The position numbers and the translations under genes were made by a program. Of a stretch of DNA of 64,000 nt, positions 33,096 through 42,636 are shown in pieces (position 1 is the first letter of the stretch; the number at the start of each line of letters is the position of its first letter). The notes under the pieces were generated by a model. The model saw only the letters and a list, made by a program, of their open reading frames with translations, was not told where the DNA came from and did no database searches. Origin of the DNA: Streptomyces netropsis (GTDB lineage: Bacteria > Actinomycetota > Actinomycetes > Streptomycetales > Streptomycetaceae); contig NZ_JACHJG010000015.1 of assembly GCF_014203545.1 (NCBI RefSeq), forward strand, positions 1 through 64,000, in the 5' to 3' direction.

Positions 33096-33503
33096 TCAGC
33101 CAAACCGTTTCATCTGATCACTTTTCCTACGATCGGGGTATCCCGATGCCACCTCGGTCCCCTCGGGGGCCAACAGGAAGACATTGGTGTCGACACGGTG
33201 CATACCGCTGCCCAGACCGAAGACCACACCGCTGGAGAAGTCGAGAATCCGCTTGGCGACGTCCGAGTCGGCGCTGGTGAGGTCCAGCAGCACCGGGACG
33301 CGGGCGATCAGATACTCGGCGACCTCGCGCGCGTCCGCGAAGATCTGGACACGCAGAACGACGAGCTGACGCCGATTCGGCTCCGGCTCCTCCTCGGGCA
33401 GCGCCCGATGATTGGGCCAGGACGGCCATGCGTGATGACCGCGCAGTGGGACGACCTCGGCCAGGCCCTCCCACTGCTCGTCTGTGGCCTCGGACCTGTT
33501 CAC
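33096..33503 (-). CDS. SepF-like protein (SflB/SflA type)
   Basis: This 135-aa protein has a short charged N-terminus and a SepF domain: RQLVVLRVQIFADAREVAEYLI, VPVLLDLTSADSDVAKRILDFSSGVVFGLG, GMHRVDTNVFLLAPEG. SepF anchors FtsZ to the membrane. Streptomyces has one canonical SepF in the division cluster plus two SepF-like proteins (SflA, SflB); a solitary gene here is best read as one of those. There is no clear N-terminal amphipathic membrane helix. The start is GTG 33503 with GGAGGGG upstream. It lies just left of the imported island. Confidence 0.85.
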   Translation of the reverse strand: MNRSEATDEQWEGLAEVVPLRGHHAWPSWPNHRALPEEEPEPNRRQLVVLRVQIFADAREVAEYLIARVPVLLDLTSADSDVAKRILDFSSGVVFGLGSGMHRVDTNVFLLAPEGTEVASGYPDRRKSDQMKRFG

Positions 33504-34060
33504 CGGACCACCCCTCCGGGGAACGTGCTGGCTATGTACATCCCACAATCCTAGGGACAATCGCGGGCCGCTACGCCGAATGACACGCACGGGTGTCGCC
33601 TTCGGCGACGAATCGGGACATGGCGGGGATCACGTGATGACAGAAGGGGCGGGTGTGGGACCGGGGCGATGGAGACTGGCCCCGCGCTGCCATCGACACA
33701 CTCAGCGAATGCCGAACAGAGGAGCGACCGAGCCGTGGCTACCAGGGCCCTGATCGGGAGCGCCGCCCTCTGCTCGGACCTGAGGCAGTTCGGGTCGCGC
33801 GAGTTCACCGAGAGGCGTCGCCAAGGCTTCATCTCGACGGGAGGCCAGCTGATCGAGACGGGCAAGGCTGGCTTCCCGCCGGAGACTCTGCGGAATCGTC
33901 GGTTTGACTATTCGGCACAGCAGCGCGTCACTACACTTCCCTAGGACCGCTCCAGGTTGGCTTGCCTCACCCGCTCCCTTCCAGTCTGTCACAGACCCAA
34001 TGTGTCTGTCGTCCGCGAATCAGCGCGCTCGCCTTGGACGCCCGAGACCAGCGGAACAGA
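33504..34060. other. No intact gene; left border of imported island
   Basis: Base composition drifts lower and frames are short. A plus-strand frame at 33669-33944 and an antisense frame at 33702-33992 lack ribosome sites and motifs. I see only likely decayed mobile DNA here. Confidence 0.4.
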
Positions 34061-34345
34061 GCAGACGCCTCTCGCGGTAGCAGCGTCTGCTGATGAGGGC
34101 GAAGGCCCCGTCGCTGAGCTATGGCGGGATCCGGGCTACCGCTCGGATGGCCGGGAAGGGGGAGGCCACGACCAGGAAGCACCCGGACCAAGATGCTCAG
34201 TTCCGTTACCTCAGCGAGCAGGCCAGGCGGCTCATCGCCCCGGACAGCCAGCAATCAGCGTCGACACCAACAAGAAGGAGCTAGCGGGCGACGACAAGAC
34301 CAAGGGCTGGGCTGGGAGTGGCAGACAGCCAGCGAGCCAGTCAGA
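34061..34345 (+). pseudogene. Decayed ISAzo13-type transposase fragment
   Basis: Pieces of a transposase can be read in order by changing frame. KHPDQDAQFRYLSEQARRL is followed, one frame over, by ISVDTNKKELAGDDKTKG, and in the third frame by GWEWQTASEPVRGN. These match the order in ISAzo13-family enzymes (HPDRDAQF..., VISVDTKKKELVG, REWQP). At least two frameshifts and missing ends make it nonfunctional. It marks past insertion next to the R-M genes. Confidence 0.7.
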
Positions 34346-34419
34346 GGCAATGCGCAAGCTGCCTTGCACTGCCCAGGGCCAGCAACGGACCCGTACGGAA
34401 GCTACGACGTGACCGCGAC

Positions 34420-34650
34420 TCCAACCGGAGGGACCGTCAACGCCAGACTCGACACCAATACCTGTCCCACCAGCTTAACTCCGCGGAAGCTCCGCGCCCA
34501 GGACCTCTTGGCCGAGCTCTTCGGCATGAACAGGAGCACGATCACCCCGCCGATGGCCAGATTCCGCACACCCGCCAACCTCCTCGCCTGTCTCACCTCA
34601 ACAGCCCCAGAGCCCCGACCGACGGCGCCAAACGTAAAACCCTCTCGTTA
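34420..34650 (+). pseudogene. Remnant of DDE transposase N-terminal helix-turn-helix
   Basis: A plus-strand frame reads LRAQDLLAELFGMNRSTIT, which fits the HTH of DDE transposases (usually LAELFGVxRSTITRA). The preceding ARLDTNTCPTSLTP piece shifts frame against its usual continuation and the rest of the transposase is absent. It is a scrap of a second insertion sequence. Confidence 0.55.
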
Positions 34651-35011
34651 ACCATCTGCACACCCTTGAGAACTCACCATAGGAATATCTTTGTCGTGTC
34701 CGCCTTCGGGAGGGTCACGAAGTAGCCCTTCCCCTGGGGATGCACACTTCGGTTCTACTTGCCGCCGAATAAGACCTGCACCCCTCACGCCCTAGCCAAG
34801 CCCCGGAGTATCCGCGCCATGCTGGGAATCCAAGCCCTGCCGACGTCCCGAGCAGCAGCATCCCCACGCCATGCCGCCAATGCAGCCTTCTCGGCCGATG
34901 ACACCACCACCCCAAGCTCCTGCTGGCGGACGAGCACCCAGACCTCCACCACAAAGCGTGACCCTGATCACGCCACATAGTCGCTGGTCAGGAGGCCTCT
35001 TGAGCACACAG

Positions 35012-35040
35012 CTGACAAAGGCCCCCATGTCTCGTAAGAT
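35012..35040 (+). promoter_or_regulatory. Promoter of the C5-methyltransferase gene, leaderless start
   Basis: CTGACA (35012-35017) and TAAGAT (35035-35040) are separated by exactly 17 nt, the best vegetative-type promoter in the window. The -10 box ends 7 nt before ATG 35048, so transcription should begin at or next to the start codon. That sets the start and predicts a leaderless mRNA. Confidence 0.8.
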
Positions 35041-35047
35041 GCATCGC

Positions 35048-36286
35048 ATGCCCGAGCGCCCCACCCAGCAACACAGCCTCTTTGACGCCCCTGCCCAGCC
35101 TGAGGGGAGCGAGGGGCCATTCGTACCCAGCAAGATCCGAACGACTTCCCCCTTCCATCAACCCCGTGACCTAACGGAGGCCCAAAGGGAGAAGTTCCGC
35201 AAAATGTCGCGAGATTCACGGGAAGCGCGACGGTCAGCACTTGCCGGCGAGGGGCCTGCCCCGCTCCATGAGATCAACATTCCTAAATTCCGCCCTTTGG
35301 ATCTCATGCCGCAGCGCGATGGCCAAGGGGTCAGTGCGTTGTCTCTGTTCAGTGGTGGCGGAGGACTTGACCTGGGGGTTGAGCGCGCAGGCTTCACCCA
35401 CACAGCATCGTTCGAAATCATGCAGGAAGCGGGCGACACCCTAAGGAAGGCTCGAAACGACTGGGCCGTATTCAGCGGGGAGGAAGACGGCGATGTAAGG
35501 CGGGCCAATTTCAAGCAATGGCGAGGCAAAGTCGACCTTCTTCACGGAGGGCCACCTTGCCAGCCATTCTCCAACGCTGGCCGCCAACAGGGCCACCTGG
35601 ACGAGCGCGACATGTGGCCCCAGTTCGTCAGGGCAGTGAAGGACATCCGCCCCGCAGCGTTCATTGGCGAAAACGTACCAGCGCTGGCAAGTCCGAAGTT
35701 CTCGCAGTACGTCTCAGAAAACATTCTGGCTCCACTGTCGGGCAATTACCAAATTCAGACGGTAACTCTGCAGGCGAGCGACTTTGGAGTACCTCAGGTC
35801 AGGCGCCGAGTCTTCTTTGTCGGTTTTCGGACGAAGAAAATGGCTAAGGCTTGGAGCGCTCCAGATCCCACCCACTACTGGGGAGACGCCTCGATCACAG
35901 GCGGAGCCCGCTGCATGGGCCTTCGGGAAGCACTGGGACTTCCCGACACCGGTATCGATGACCTTTCCCCCACCATCCGCAGCAGCCTGACTGGCCCACG
36001 CCACACTACCTCCATCCTCAATAGTGTGGCCGCACAGCGGAAGTTCGAAAGCCTTGAAATCTGGCCTAACGGAGTGGCCGCCGACCGCGCCTCTGCACGC
36101 GCCTTTGTGGCCAAGAACGGCCACTTCCGTCTCTCGGTGCCTGATGTCGCACTGATTCAGGGGTTCCCCGAAGACTGGCCTTTCGTGGGAGCTACCTATA
36201 TGGCTCTAGGGCAGATCGGAAACGCAGTCCCCCCGCCGCTCGCCTACGCCGTAGCATCGTCCGTGCTCGACGCACTCTCCAAGTAG
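35048..36286 (+). CDS. Cytosine-C5 DNA methyltransferase of a Type II R-M system
   Basis: This 412-aa methylase has motif I ALSLFSGGGGLDLGVERAGF (about 97-116), motif IV GGPPCQPFSNAG with catalytic Cys171, motif VI GENVP, motif VIII QVRRRVFFVGF, and motifs IX-X ending MALGQIGNAVPPPLAYAV. The target-recognition region is about 265-330 and gives no specificity by eye. The N-terminal 85 residues are polar. The start is chosen from the promoter (leaderless ATG); longer in-frame reading upstream is excluded. Its last 43 bp overlap the convergent restriction gene. GC and codon use are lower than the backbone, and insertion-sequence remnants flank it, consistent with horizontal acquisition. Confidence 0.92.
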   Translation: MPERPTQQHSLFDAPAQPEGSEGPFVPSKIRTTSPFHQPRDLTEAQREKFRKMSRDSREARRSALAGEGPAPLHEINIPKFRPLDLMPQRDGQGVSALSLFSGGGGLDLGVERAGFTHTASFEIMQEAGDTLRKARNDWAVFSGEEDGDVRRANFKQWRGKVDLLHGGPPCQPFSNAGRQQGHLDERDMWPQFVRAVKDIRPAAFIGENVPALASPKFSQYVSENILAPLSGNYQIQTVTLQASDFGVPQVRRRVFFVGFRTKKMAKAWSAPDPTHYWGDASITGGARCMGLREALGLPDTGIDDLSPTIRSSLTGPRHTTSILNSVAAQRKFESLEIWPNGVAADRASARAFVAKNGHFRLSVPDVALIQGFPEDWPFVGATYMALGQIGNAVPPPLAYAVASSVLDALSK

Positions 36287-37026
36287 GCACGCACCAGTCG
36301 GCGTAGGTTAATTGCGGGCTCAGTGGTGATTTTCGGCAGCCTCTCGACGTAAGAGATCGGGATGTGAGGATTGTTAAGGGTGGCACCACGGGACATCACA
36401 TAATGGCAGCGCTCTCGCATTAGCTCCACCATGCGATCCAGCGAGTAACGAATTTCTCGACCCACCGAGAGATCTGCCGCCTCTATGTACCGCGCTGCAG
36501 ACCACTGGTTCTTCATGATCCATCTGGCCTCCTCCTTGGTGTAGAAATCCTTCTCACCGAGGAGCTCAATCACCGAGTCCACCGATACGCCTCTCGTCGC
36601 ATGCTCGGCAAGCTCGACGTCAGGGCGGACATATTTTTCCTTGGCTGAAATCCAGGGCACCATGTCATCCGGAGATGCATAATAACTATGAAGAAGGCGC
36701 GCACCCGTAGAGTCATAGACACCAAAAACCCAATGAATGTTTTTCCATTTCGCAAAGTGATTGGGACCCAGATCCCGAACAGTCGAGACCCCCTTGCTGG
36801 TGGCCGATTTAAGCTCGAAGGCGACGGTCTGATCACCGATCGTCAGGTAGGCATCAATATCCGACCTCTTTCGATCTTCCGGAACCTCAAGGTTGAATCG
36901 ATCAACCATCTGAATTTCACGCCTGTCGTCCTGAACGCTCATGATCGCATGATGGCAGCCCAGATGGATCAATGCGACCACCTTCAACATATGGACGATT
37001 TTGGTCGATTTAGCGACTAATGTCAT
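36244..37026 (-). CDS. Putative Type II restriction endonuclease paired with the C5-methylase
   Basis: This protein of about 260 aa is in an AT-richer gene convergent with the methylase and overlapping it by 43 bp. It carries a PD-(D/E)xK core, SDIDAYLTIGDQTVAFELKS, with Asp, then E-L-K, after an upstream acidic stretch VQDDRREIQMVDRF. HWVFGVYD follows as a core strand. I do not recognise the isoschizomer group, so it may be a new one. The start is uncertain: ATG 37026 is used, GTG 37044 and ATG 36990 are alternatives, and none has a good ribosome site. Pairing with the methylase is by position. Confidence 0.75.
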   Translation of the reverse strand: MTLVAKSTKIVHMLKVVALIHLGCHHAIMSVQDDRREIQMVDRFNLEVPEDRKRSDIDAYLTIGDQTVAFELKSATSKGVSTVRDLGPNHFAKWKNIHWVFGVYDSTGARLLHSYYASPDDMVPWISAKEKYVRPDVELAEHATRGVSVDSVIELLGEKDFYTKEEARWIMKNQWSAARYIEAADLSVGREIRYSLDRMVELMRERCHYVMSRGATLNNPHIPISYVERLPKITTEPAINLRRLVRAYLESASSTDDATA

Positions 37027-37949
37027 CCAGAGCGTTTTTTGCACCCTTGGAGCCAGCAGCGGGGTTGGGTCACCGAAGAGAGTCCTGCAGCCCCGCCATG
37101 CGCGCCGAGTTGTCGTCTAACCGTGGCCTGAATTGCTGCACGGGAGCTCCCTACAGCCCTGACCAGAAAGGTCAGTCAAGGGGCGTTAAGCCTCCGGAGC
37201 CAGGCAGCCCCCCATTGTGGTGCCATGCAGGATGAGAGACAGGGCGGGCCTCTGTCCAAGCAGGAGTTGGAGCTGTTCTTCTAGCACCTACACCGCTTCT
37301 GCAGGCACGGCCCGGGTCTCTTCGCACCATCGAAGCCGGGGTCCCGAATGCCCGCCTAGGTGAAGACCGCACACCGTCCCCCAGTCATGCGGGGATAGCT
37401 TCGAGGCGTTCAGTGTCAGGACCACCTCTCGTCCGGACCACGGTGGCGCCTGCCCCACCTGCGCGACGTCATCATCATCAACCAATGGGCCTAAGCCAAC
37501 TTCGCCATGGACTGGCTGCCCCGGGAGAAATCCGGGAGGCCTCCAACGATGGCAAGGAAACCTATGGCGCCATCCGGCAAGGCCTCCTGGTCATCCACGC
37601 CCACGAGGCACTGGACAACCGTCACTGTCGGTATCCACCGCGAGCGAGCGACATCCACCCGGCGGTGCAATCCCTGAATGCCGCCAGCGTGCAGACAGGG
37701 ACGCAAACCCTCTCCCCCAGGAGCCGCGAACCTTCTGCACGGCAGACCACTCCGAATGGGACTGCGCTGTAGGCAACTTGAGCGCAACCGAAGAAAGTCC
37801 ACGGAAGCTGCCGAGGCTGAGGTCCAGGTTACTGCTGAGCGCTATCGGATGAAGCCTAGGCTCAGGGCGGAAGCAACCACCTGAACCGCCCAATGAGAGC
37901 CGTCAGGCATGACCCGCCAACCTCGGGATGGACGAGCTCGGGTCAGAGC
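37027..37949. other. No intact gene; degenerate DNA
   Basis: Several frames are open for 60-120 codons on both strands, but none has a ribosome site, promoter or motif. A plus-strand reading near 37465 (DVIIINQWA, then a stop) continues plausibly only with frame changes, suggesting a decayed gene I cannot name. I see no RNA gene. Confidence 0.4.
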
Positions 37950-38300
37950 CGCGTGTCTGCGAAGTGGCCCGAGAGTCTGGGGAGTTCGCCGACTTGGCCC
38001 TCGGTTCTCACTTCCAACCGTTCTGTGGCCCAGGCAACGCTGTCTCACGCTTCGAGCATCTTGCCGCACACCCGTCTGCACTTTTAAGCTCGTCCGCTGC
38101 TCGGCCAGGGAGAGATGGGCAGCGGTGACCAGAATAACGTGGCGGTGCCAGCCGTCGAAGGAGCGGCCTTCGGCGAGGTCCAGACCCATGGCGGTCTCCA
38201 GCTCGCGGTAGTCGTGCTCGATCAGCCAGCGCAGTTTCGCCAGCCGCACCACGGTCGCGGGCGGGATACCCGCAGGCAGGTTCGAGATCCAGTTACGCAT
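37950..38300 (-). pseudogene. Truncated IS701-type transposase C-terminus
   Basis: The frame reads ISNLPAGIPPATVVRLAKLR, then IEHDYRELETAMGLDLAEGR and SFDGWHRHVILVTAAHLSL. These are hallmark C-terminal motifs of IS701-family transposases, including the catalytic Glu region YRELE and WHRH. The N-terminal two thirds are missing and the tail loses homology. It is therefore a dead fragment on the right side of the R-M genes. Confidence 0.8.
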
Positions 38301-39027
38301 GCTGGGTTCCCTGGGGCCGATCCGCCCTCTCCCGGTACCTCAGCAGAGTCCTAGTCCCGCCTGCCGACTTCGCCGAACAGCTCACCAGTGACGGTAACCA
38401 GCCTCTCGGCTCTCCCAAGGCCAGCGCCCTGGTCCGTCGGCTGCACCGTGAAGCGCTGCGCCACGAGCCCGGCCGCTGGAGACCTCCAAGGCAAACTCGC
38501 CGAGGCCGATCGGCAGAGTCGTCTGCTTCAGCAGGAGGCGGATCTTCTACGCGACATGCTCGCCGCCGCTAACAAAGGGATCGACGACCAGGACGCCGAG
38601 CCCCACTCGCTCGAACAGCCGGAGCAGCCGAGCGGATCACTCACCACGCGGAAGTCATCCAGTGAACCGAGCACTAACGTCCTTGCGCCCGGAGCACGAT
38701 CCCCTTAAGGCACCCGTTAGCAAGCTGAGGCTGGAACTGGGTGTCACCGAACGGCGCACCTCCAGCCGAGGAGCGGGTGCGCCGTTCAGGAAAACTGCCT
38801 GGAGACTGCCGAGGAGGCGGCTGCCGTCCAGGTCGAGGAAGAACATCAGGTGCCAAGGGGCCCTGGCGCCCGGTCCGCTAGCAGGACGCCAGCATCATCA
38901 GACCGCCAAGTGGCTTCTAACCTGCACGCGAGGCTAATTGGCTACCAATCAGAACGAGCGCCAGCTCAGCATCGAGATATCGTCCACAACGCCCGTAGCG
39001 CACGTCATGCCCGCTGGGAGCCCCGGC
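38301..39027. other. No intact gene; includes a 12-bp inverted repeat at 38749-38787
   Basis: A plus-strand frame (38388-38708) has a coiled-coil-like stretch (GKLAEADRQSRLLQQEADLL) but no start signal, and may be a remnant. GAACGGCGCACC (38749-38760) pairs perfectly with GGTGCGCCGTTC (38776-38787), which could be a terminator or an element end. The chromosomal backbone resumes at the TRAM methyltransferase. Confidence 0.45.
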
Positions 39028-40356
39028 TCACGCCTCCTTGGCCACCGGCTTCAGGATCGCCACGCACTCCACGTGGTGCGTCATCGGGAAGAAGTCGAAC
39101 GCCCGGAGCTTCACCGGCTTGTAGCCCTCCTCCGCGAAGTACTTGAGGTCGCGGGCCAGGGCTGCCGGGTCGCAGGCCACGTACGCGATCCGGCGCGCCC
39201 CCAGCGACGCCAGGTGGCGGACCGTCTGCTTGCCGGCGCCCGCGCGGGGCGGGTCGAGGACGATGATGTCGGCTTCCTCGATGCGCGTGCGCGGCAGGAC
39301 CTGCTCGACCTTGCCCTGCTCGATGCGGACCCGCTCCAGGTCCTTGAGGTTGTGGCGGGCGTCCTCCACCGCGCGCTTGCCGGACTCGATGCCGAGCACC
39401 GCGCCCTTGTCGCCGATGCGCTCGGCGAGCGCGCCCGCGAAGAGGCCGACGCCGCAGTAGAGGTCGAGGGCCATGTCGCCCTTGCGCGGCATCAGGCCCT
39501 GCATGACGGCCTTCACCAGCATGTCCGCGGCCTGCGGGTGGACCTGCCAGAAGCCGCCCTCGCCGACGCGGTAGGTGCGGCCGTCGGCGCGCTCGCGGAC
39601 GAAGGCGCGGCCGTGGACGGGGTGGACCTGCTTGTCCTTCTCCCCGATGCGCAGGACGGAGACCGGCTTGTCGAGCTCGACGATCGGGAGGCGGCCGCCC
39701 GGCTTCGGGGTGAGGATGACCTGGCGGTCGCCGGAGCCGGAGGCGGCGATGGCCTCGACGGAGGCCATCTGCGGCCACTCGCGCTTCTCGATGCCGAGCT
39801 CCGTGACGCCCGGGGCGGCGATCAGGCAGCGGTCGATGACCTCGACGTCGTGCGAGCGGTGCTTGCGGAGTCCGGCGTGGCCCTCGGCGTCCACCGCGTA
39901 CTGCACGCGGGTGCGCCAGGCGGGGACCTCGCCGGCCGGGAGCTTGTCGCCGTCGGCCGGTACGACCGTGCCGTCCCAGCCCGCCTCCTCGGGGGTGAGG
40001 CCCGCGAGGCGCATCAGCTGCTCGGTGATGACCTCGCTCTTGAGGCGACGCTGGGCGCCGGGCTTGGCGTGCTGCCAGTCGCAGCCGCCGCACTTGCCGG
40101 GGCCGGAGAAGGGGCAGGGGGCCTCGACGCGGTCCTTCGAGGCGTCCAGGACGCGGACCGCGTCCGCGCGCAGGAAGCGGGACGTCGACTCGCCCTCGGT
40201 GACCCGGGCGACGACCCGCTCGCCGGGGAGTGCGTGCCGGACGAACAGGACCCGGCCCGCCTCCGTGCGGGCGACGCAGTGGCCGCCGTGGGCGACGGGG
40301 CCGACCTCGACCTCGTACTCGTGGCCGACCAGCGATGCTTCGGTCTCGTGCTGCAT
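39028..40356 (-). CDS. TRAM-domain 23S rRNA/tRNA (uracil-5)-methyltransferase-like enzyme
   Basis: This 442-aa protein has an N-terminal TRAM domain (residues 5-62). A cysteine cluster PCPFSGPGKCGGCDWQHAKPG follows, typical of the 4Fe-4S site of RumA-type enzymes. The SAM-binding domain shows DLYCGVGLFAGAL, IIVLDPPRAGAG and the nucleophile region VACDPAALARD. The family forms 5-methyluridine in rRNA or tRNA; which RNA is modified in Streptomyces is not deducible. It lies about 100 bp downstream of the KimA-like permease on the same strand. All expected motifs are intact. Confidence 0.9.
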   Translation of the reverse strand: MQHETEASLVGHEYEVEVGPVAHGGHCVARTEAGRVLFVRHALPGERVVARVTEGESTSRFLRADAVRVLDASKDRVEAPCPFSGPGKCGGCDWQHAKPGAQRRLKSEVITEQLMRLAGLTPEEAGWDGTVVPADGDKLPAGEVPAWRTRVQYAVDAEGHAGLRKHRSHDVEVIDRCLIAAPGVTELGIEKREWPQMASVEAIAASGSGDRQVILTPKPGGRLPIVELDKPVSVLRIGEKDKQVHPVHGRAFVRERADGRTYRVGEGGFWQVHPQAADMLVKAVMQGLMPRKGDMALDLYCGVGLFAGALAERIGDKGAVLGIESGKRAVEDARHNLKDLERVRIEQGKVEQVLPRTRIEEADIIVLDPPRAGAGKQTVRHLASLGARRIAYVACDPAALARDLKYFAEEGYKPVKLRAFDFFPMTHHVECVAILKPVAKEA

Positions 40357-40458
40357 GGCGGGTCGACTCCAGAGAACTCAAAAGGGGTGAGGGGGACAGC
40401 CTTCGAGTCTACGTCCCACCTCACCCCACCGACGACCGCGCTGCTCCGTCGCGGCGCG

Positions 40459-42510
40459 CTACTTCTTCGTGGCCGCCTTTTCCCGCTTCGGCTGCGTGAC
40501 CGGGCCGCGGCGCACCGAACCCGGGGCGTTCCATTCGGCGCGCTTGCGGGCCCGCTTCTTGGCGGCCTCGGAGGAGTCGAGCTGCCAGGGCACCGAGGTG
40601 ACCATCACGCCGGGGGTGAAGAGCAGCCGGCCCTTCAGGCGCAGCGCGCTCTGGTTGTGCAGCAGGTGCTCGTACCAGTGGCCGACCACGTATTCGGGGA
40701 TGTAGACGCTGACCACGTCGCGTGGGCTCTCCTTCCGCAGCCGCTTGACGTAGTCGATGATCGGCCGGGTGATCTCGCGGTAGGGCGAGTCGAGGACCTT
40801 CAGCGGTACGTCGAGGCCGCGGCGCGACCATTCCTCGTGCAGCGCCCGGGTCTCGGCCGCGTCGACGCTGATGGTCAGGGCCTCGAGGGTGTCGGAGCGC
40901 ATGAGCTTGGCGTAGGCCAGGGCCCGCAGGGTCGGCTTGTGGATCTTGGATACCAGGACGATGGAGTGCACCCGGGAGGGGCGTACGGCCTCTTCGCCGG
41001 GCTCGTCCTCGACGGCGATCTCCTCGGCGACCCGGTCGTAGTGCTTCCGGATCGCGGTCATGGTGGCGTAGAAGATCACCATGCCGAGCAGGGCGACCCA
41101 CGCGCCGTGGGTGAACTTCGTCAGCAGCACCACGACGAGGACCAGGCCGGTGAAGAAGGCGCCGAAGGTGTTGATCGCGCGGGAGCGGACCATGCGGCGG
41201 CGCTCGGCCGGGTCGGTCTCGGTGGCCAGGTGGCGGTTCCAGTGCCGGACCATGCCGATCTGGCTGAGGGTGAAGGAGACGAAGACGCCGACGATGTAGA
41301 GCTGGATGAGGCGGGTGGAGTCGGCCCCGTAGATGACGACGAGTATGGCGGCGGCCCCGGAGAGCAGCACGATGCCGTTGGAGAACGCGAGGCGGTCGCC
41401 GCGGGTGTGCAGCTGGCGCGGCAGGTAGCGGTCCTGGGCGAGGATCGAGCCGAGCAGCGGGAAGCCGTTGTAGGCGGTGTTCGCGGCCAGGAACAGCACG
41501 AGGGCGGTGGCGGCGGCGAGCACGATGAAGAGGAACGAGCCGTTGCCGAAGACCGCCTCGGCGACCTGCGAGATCACCGGGTTCTGGGTGTAGTCCTCGC
41601 CGACCGGCTTGCCGTCCCTGAGCAGGTCGGTGGCCGGGTGCTCGGCCATCCGCACCTTGGTGACCATGGCCAGCGCGATGATGCCGCAGAACATGGTGAC
41701 GGCGAGGCCGCCCATGAGCGCGAGCGTCGTCGCGGCGTTCTTGCTCTTGGGCTTGCGGAAGGCCGGCACGCCGTTGCTGATGGCCTCGACGCCGGTGAGG
41801 GCGGCGCAGCCGGAGGAGAAGGCGCGCAGCAGCAGGAAGACGAGCGCGAAGCCCGCGAGTCCCTGGTGTTCGGCGTGGATGGTGTAGTCGGCGGTGGGGG
41901 CCTTCATGGTGTCGCCCATGAACAGGCCGCGGACGGCGCCCCAGGCGATCATCAGGAAGACGCCGCCGACGAAGACGTACGTCGGGATGGCGAAGAGCTT
42001 GCCGGACTCCTTGACGCCACGCAGGTTCATCAGCGTGAGCAGCACGATGACGCCGACGGCGCAGGCCGTCTTGTGCTCGATGACGAAGGGGATGGCGGAG
42101 CCGAGGTTCTCGATTCCGGAGGAGATCGAGACCGCGACGGTCAGGACGTAGTCGACGAGCAGGGCGCTGGCGACGGTCAGTCCGGCCTTGGGGCCCAGGT
42201 TGGTGTTGGCGACCTCGTAGTCGCCGCCGCCGCTGGGGTAGGCGTGCACGTTCTGGCGGTACGAGGCGACCACCGTGAACATGAGCACCACGACCGCGAC
42301 GGCGATCCATGGACTGAAGTGGTAGGCCGACACGCCTGCCACGGAGAGGACGAGCAGCACTTCGCCCGGCGCGTACGCCACCGAGGACAGCGGGTCGGAG
42401 GCGAAGACGGGGAGGGCGATGCGCTTGGGGAGGAGTGTTTCCCCCAGCTTGTTGCTGTGCAGCGCCCGGCCGATAAGGATCCGTTTGGGCAGGTCGGTCA
42501 GTTTGGACAC
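40459..42510 (-). CDS. APC-superfamily permease, KimA-like (potassium uptake)
   Basis: This 683-aa protein has about 12 membrane helices in residues 30-470 (FASDPLSSVAYAPGEVLLVL; VASALLVDYVLTVAVSISSG) and a C-terminal cytosolic domain of about 200 residues with VHSIVLVSKIHKPTLRALAY. This layout is that of KimA, a K+/H+ symporter of the amino acid-polyamine-cation superfamily, whose cytosolic domain binds c-di-AMP. The TrkA and Kdp genes in this window support a potassium role. GTG 42510 is chosen: TACGAT ends 7 nt upstream and no ribosome site exists, suggesting a leaderless mRNA. Amino-acid transport remains an alternative. Confidence 0.82.
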   Translation of the reverse strand: MSKLTDLPKRILIGRALHSNKLGETLLPKRIALPVFASDPLSSVAYAPGEVLLVLSVAGVSAYHFSPWIAVAVVVLMFTVVASYRQNVHAYPSGGGDYEVANTNLGPKAGLTVASALLVDYVLTVAVSISSGIENLGSAIPFVIEHKTACAVGVIVLLTLMNLRGVKESGKLFAIPTYVFVGGVFLMIAWGAVRGLFMGDTMKAPTADYTIHAEHQGLAGFALVFLLLRAFSSGCAALTGVEAISNGVPAFRKPKSKNAATTLALMGGLAVTMFCGIIALAMVTKVRMAEHPATDLLRDGKPVGEDYTQNPVISQVAEAVFGNGSFLFIVLAAATALVLFLAANTAYNGFPLLGSILAQDRYLPRQLHTRGDRLAFSNGIVLLSGAAAILVVIYGADSTRLIQLYIVGVFVSFTLSQIGMVRHWNRHLATETDPAERRRMVRSRAINTFGAFFTGLVLVVVLLTKFTHGAWVALLGMVIFYATMTAIRKHYDRVAEEIAVEDEPGEEAVRPSRVHSIVLVSKIHKPTLRALAYAKLMRSDTLEALTISVDAAETRALHEEWSRRGLDVPLKVLDSPYREITRPIIDYVKRLRKESPRDVVSVYIPEYVVGHWYEHLLHNQSALRLKGRLLFTPGVMVTSVPWQLDSSEAAKKRARKRAEWNAPGSVRRGPVTQPKREKAATKK

Positions 42511-42636
42511 GCAGAGGATCGTATGCGCTCGCTCCGGGGTGCGCCCACCCGCCACCCGCCGGGGAAGGGGAATGTGGCGTGTGTCGCTTCCGGTCCCGGC
42601 GGGTGGAGGGGACGGGTGGGCCCCGGGGCACACGCC

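Noticed and set aside
33669..33992. Short open frames on both strands left of the transposase remnant
   Set aside because: Neither has a ribosome site, promoter or recognisable motif. Both lie in degenerate mobile DNA.
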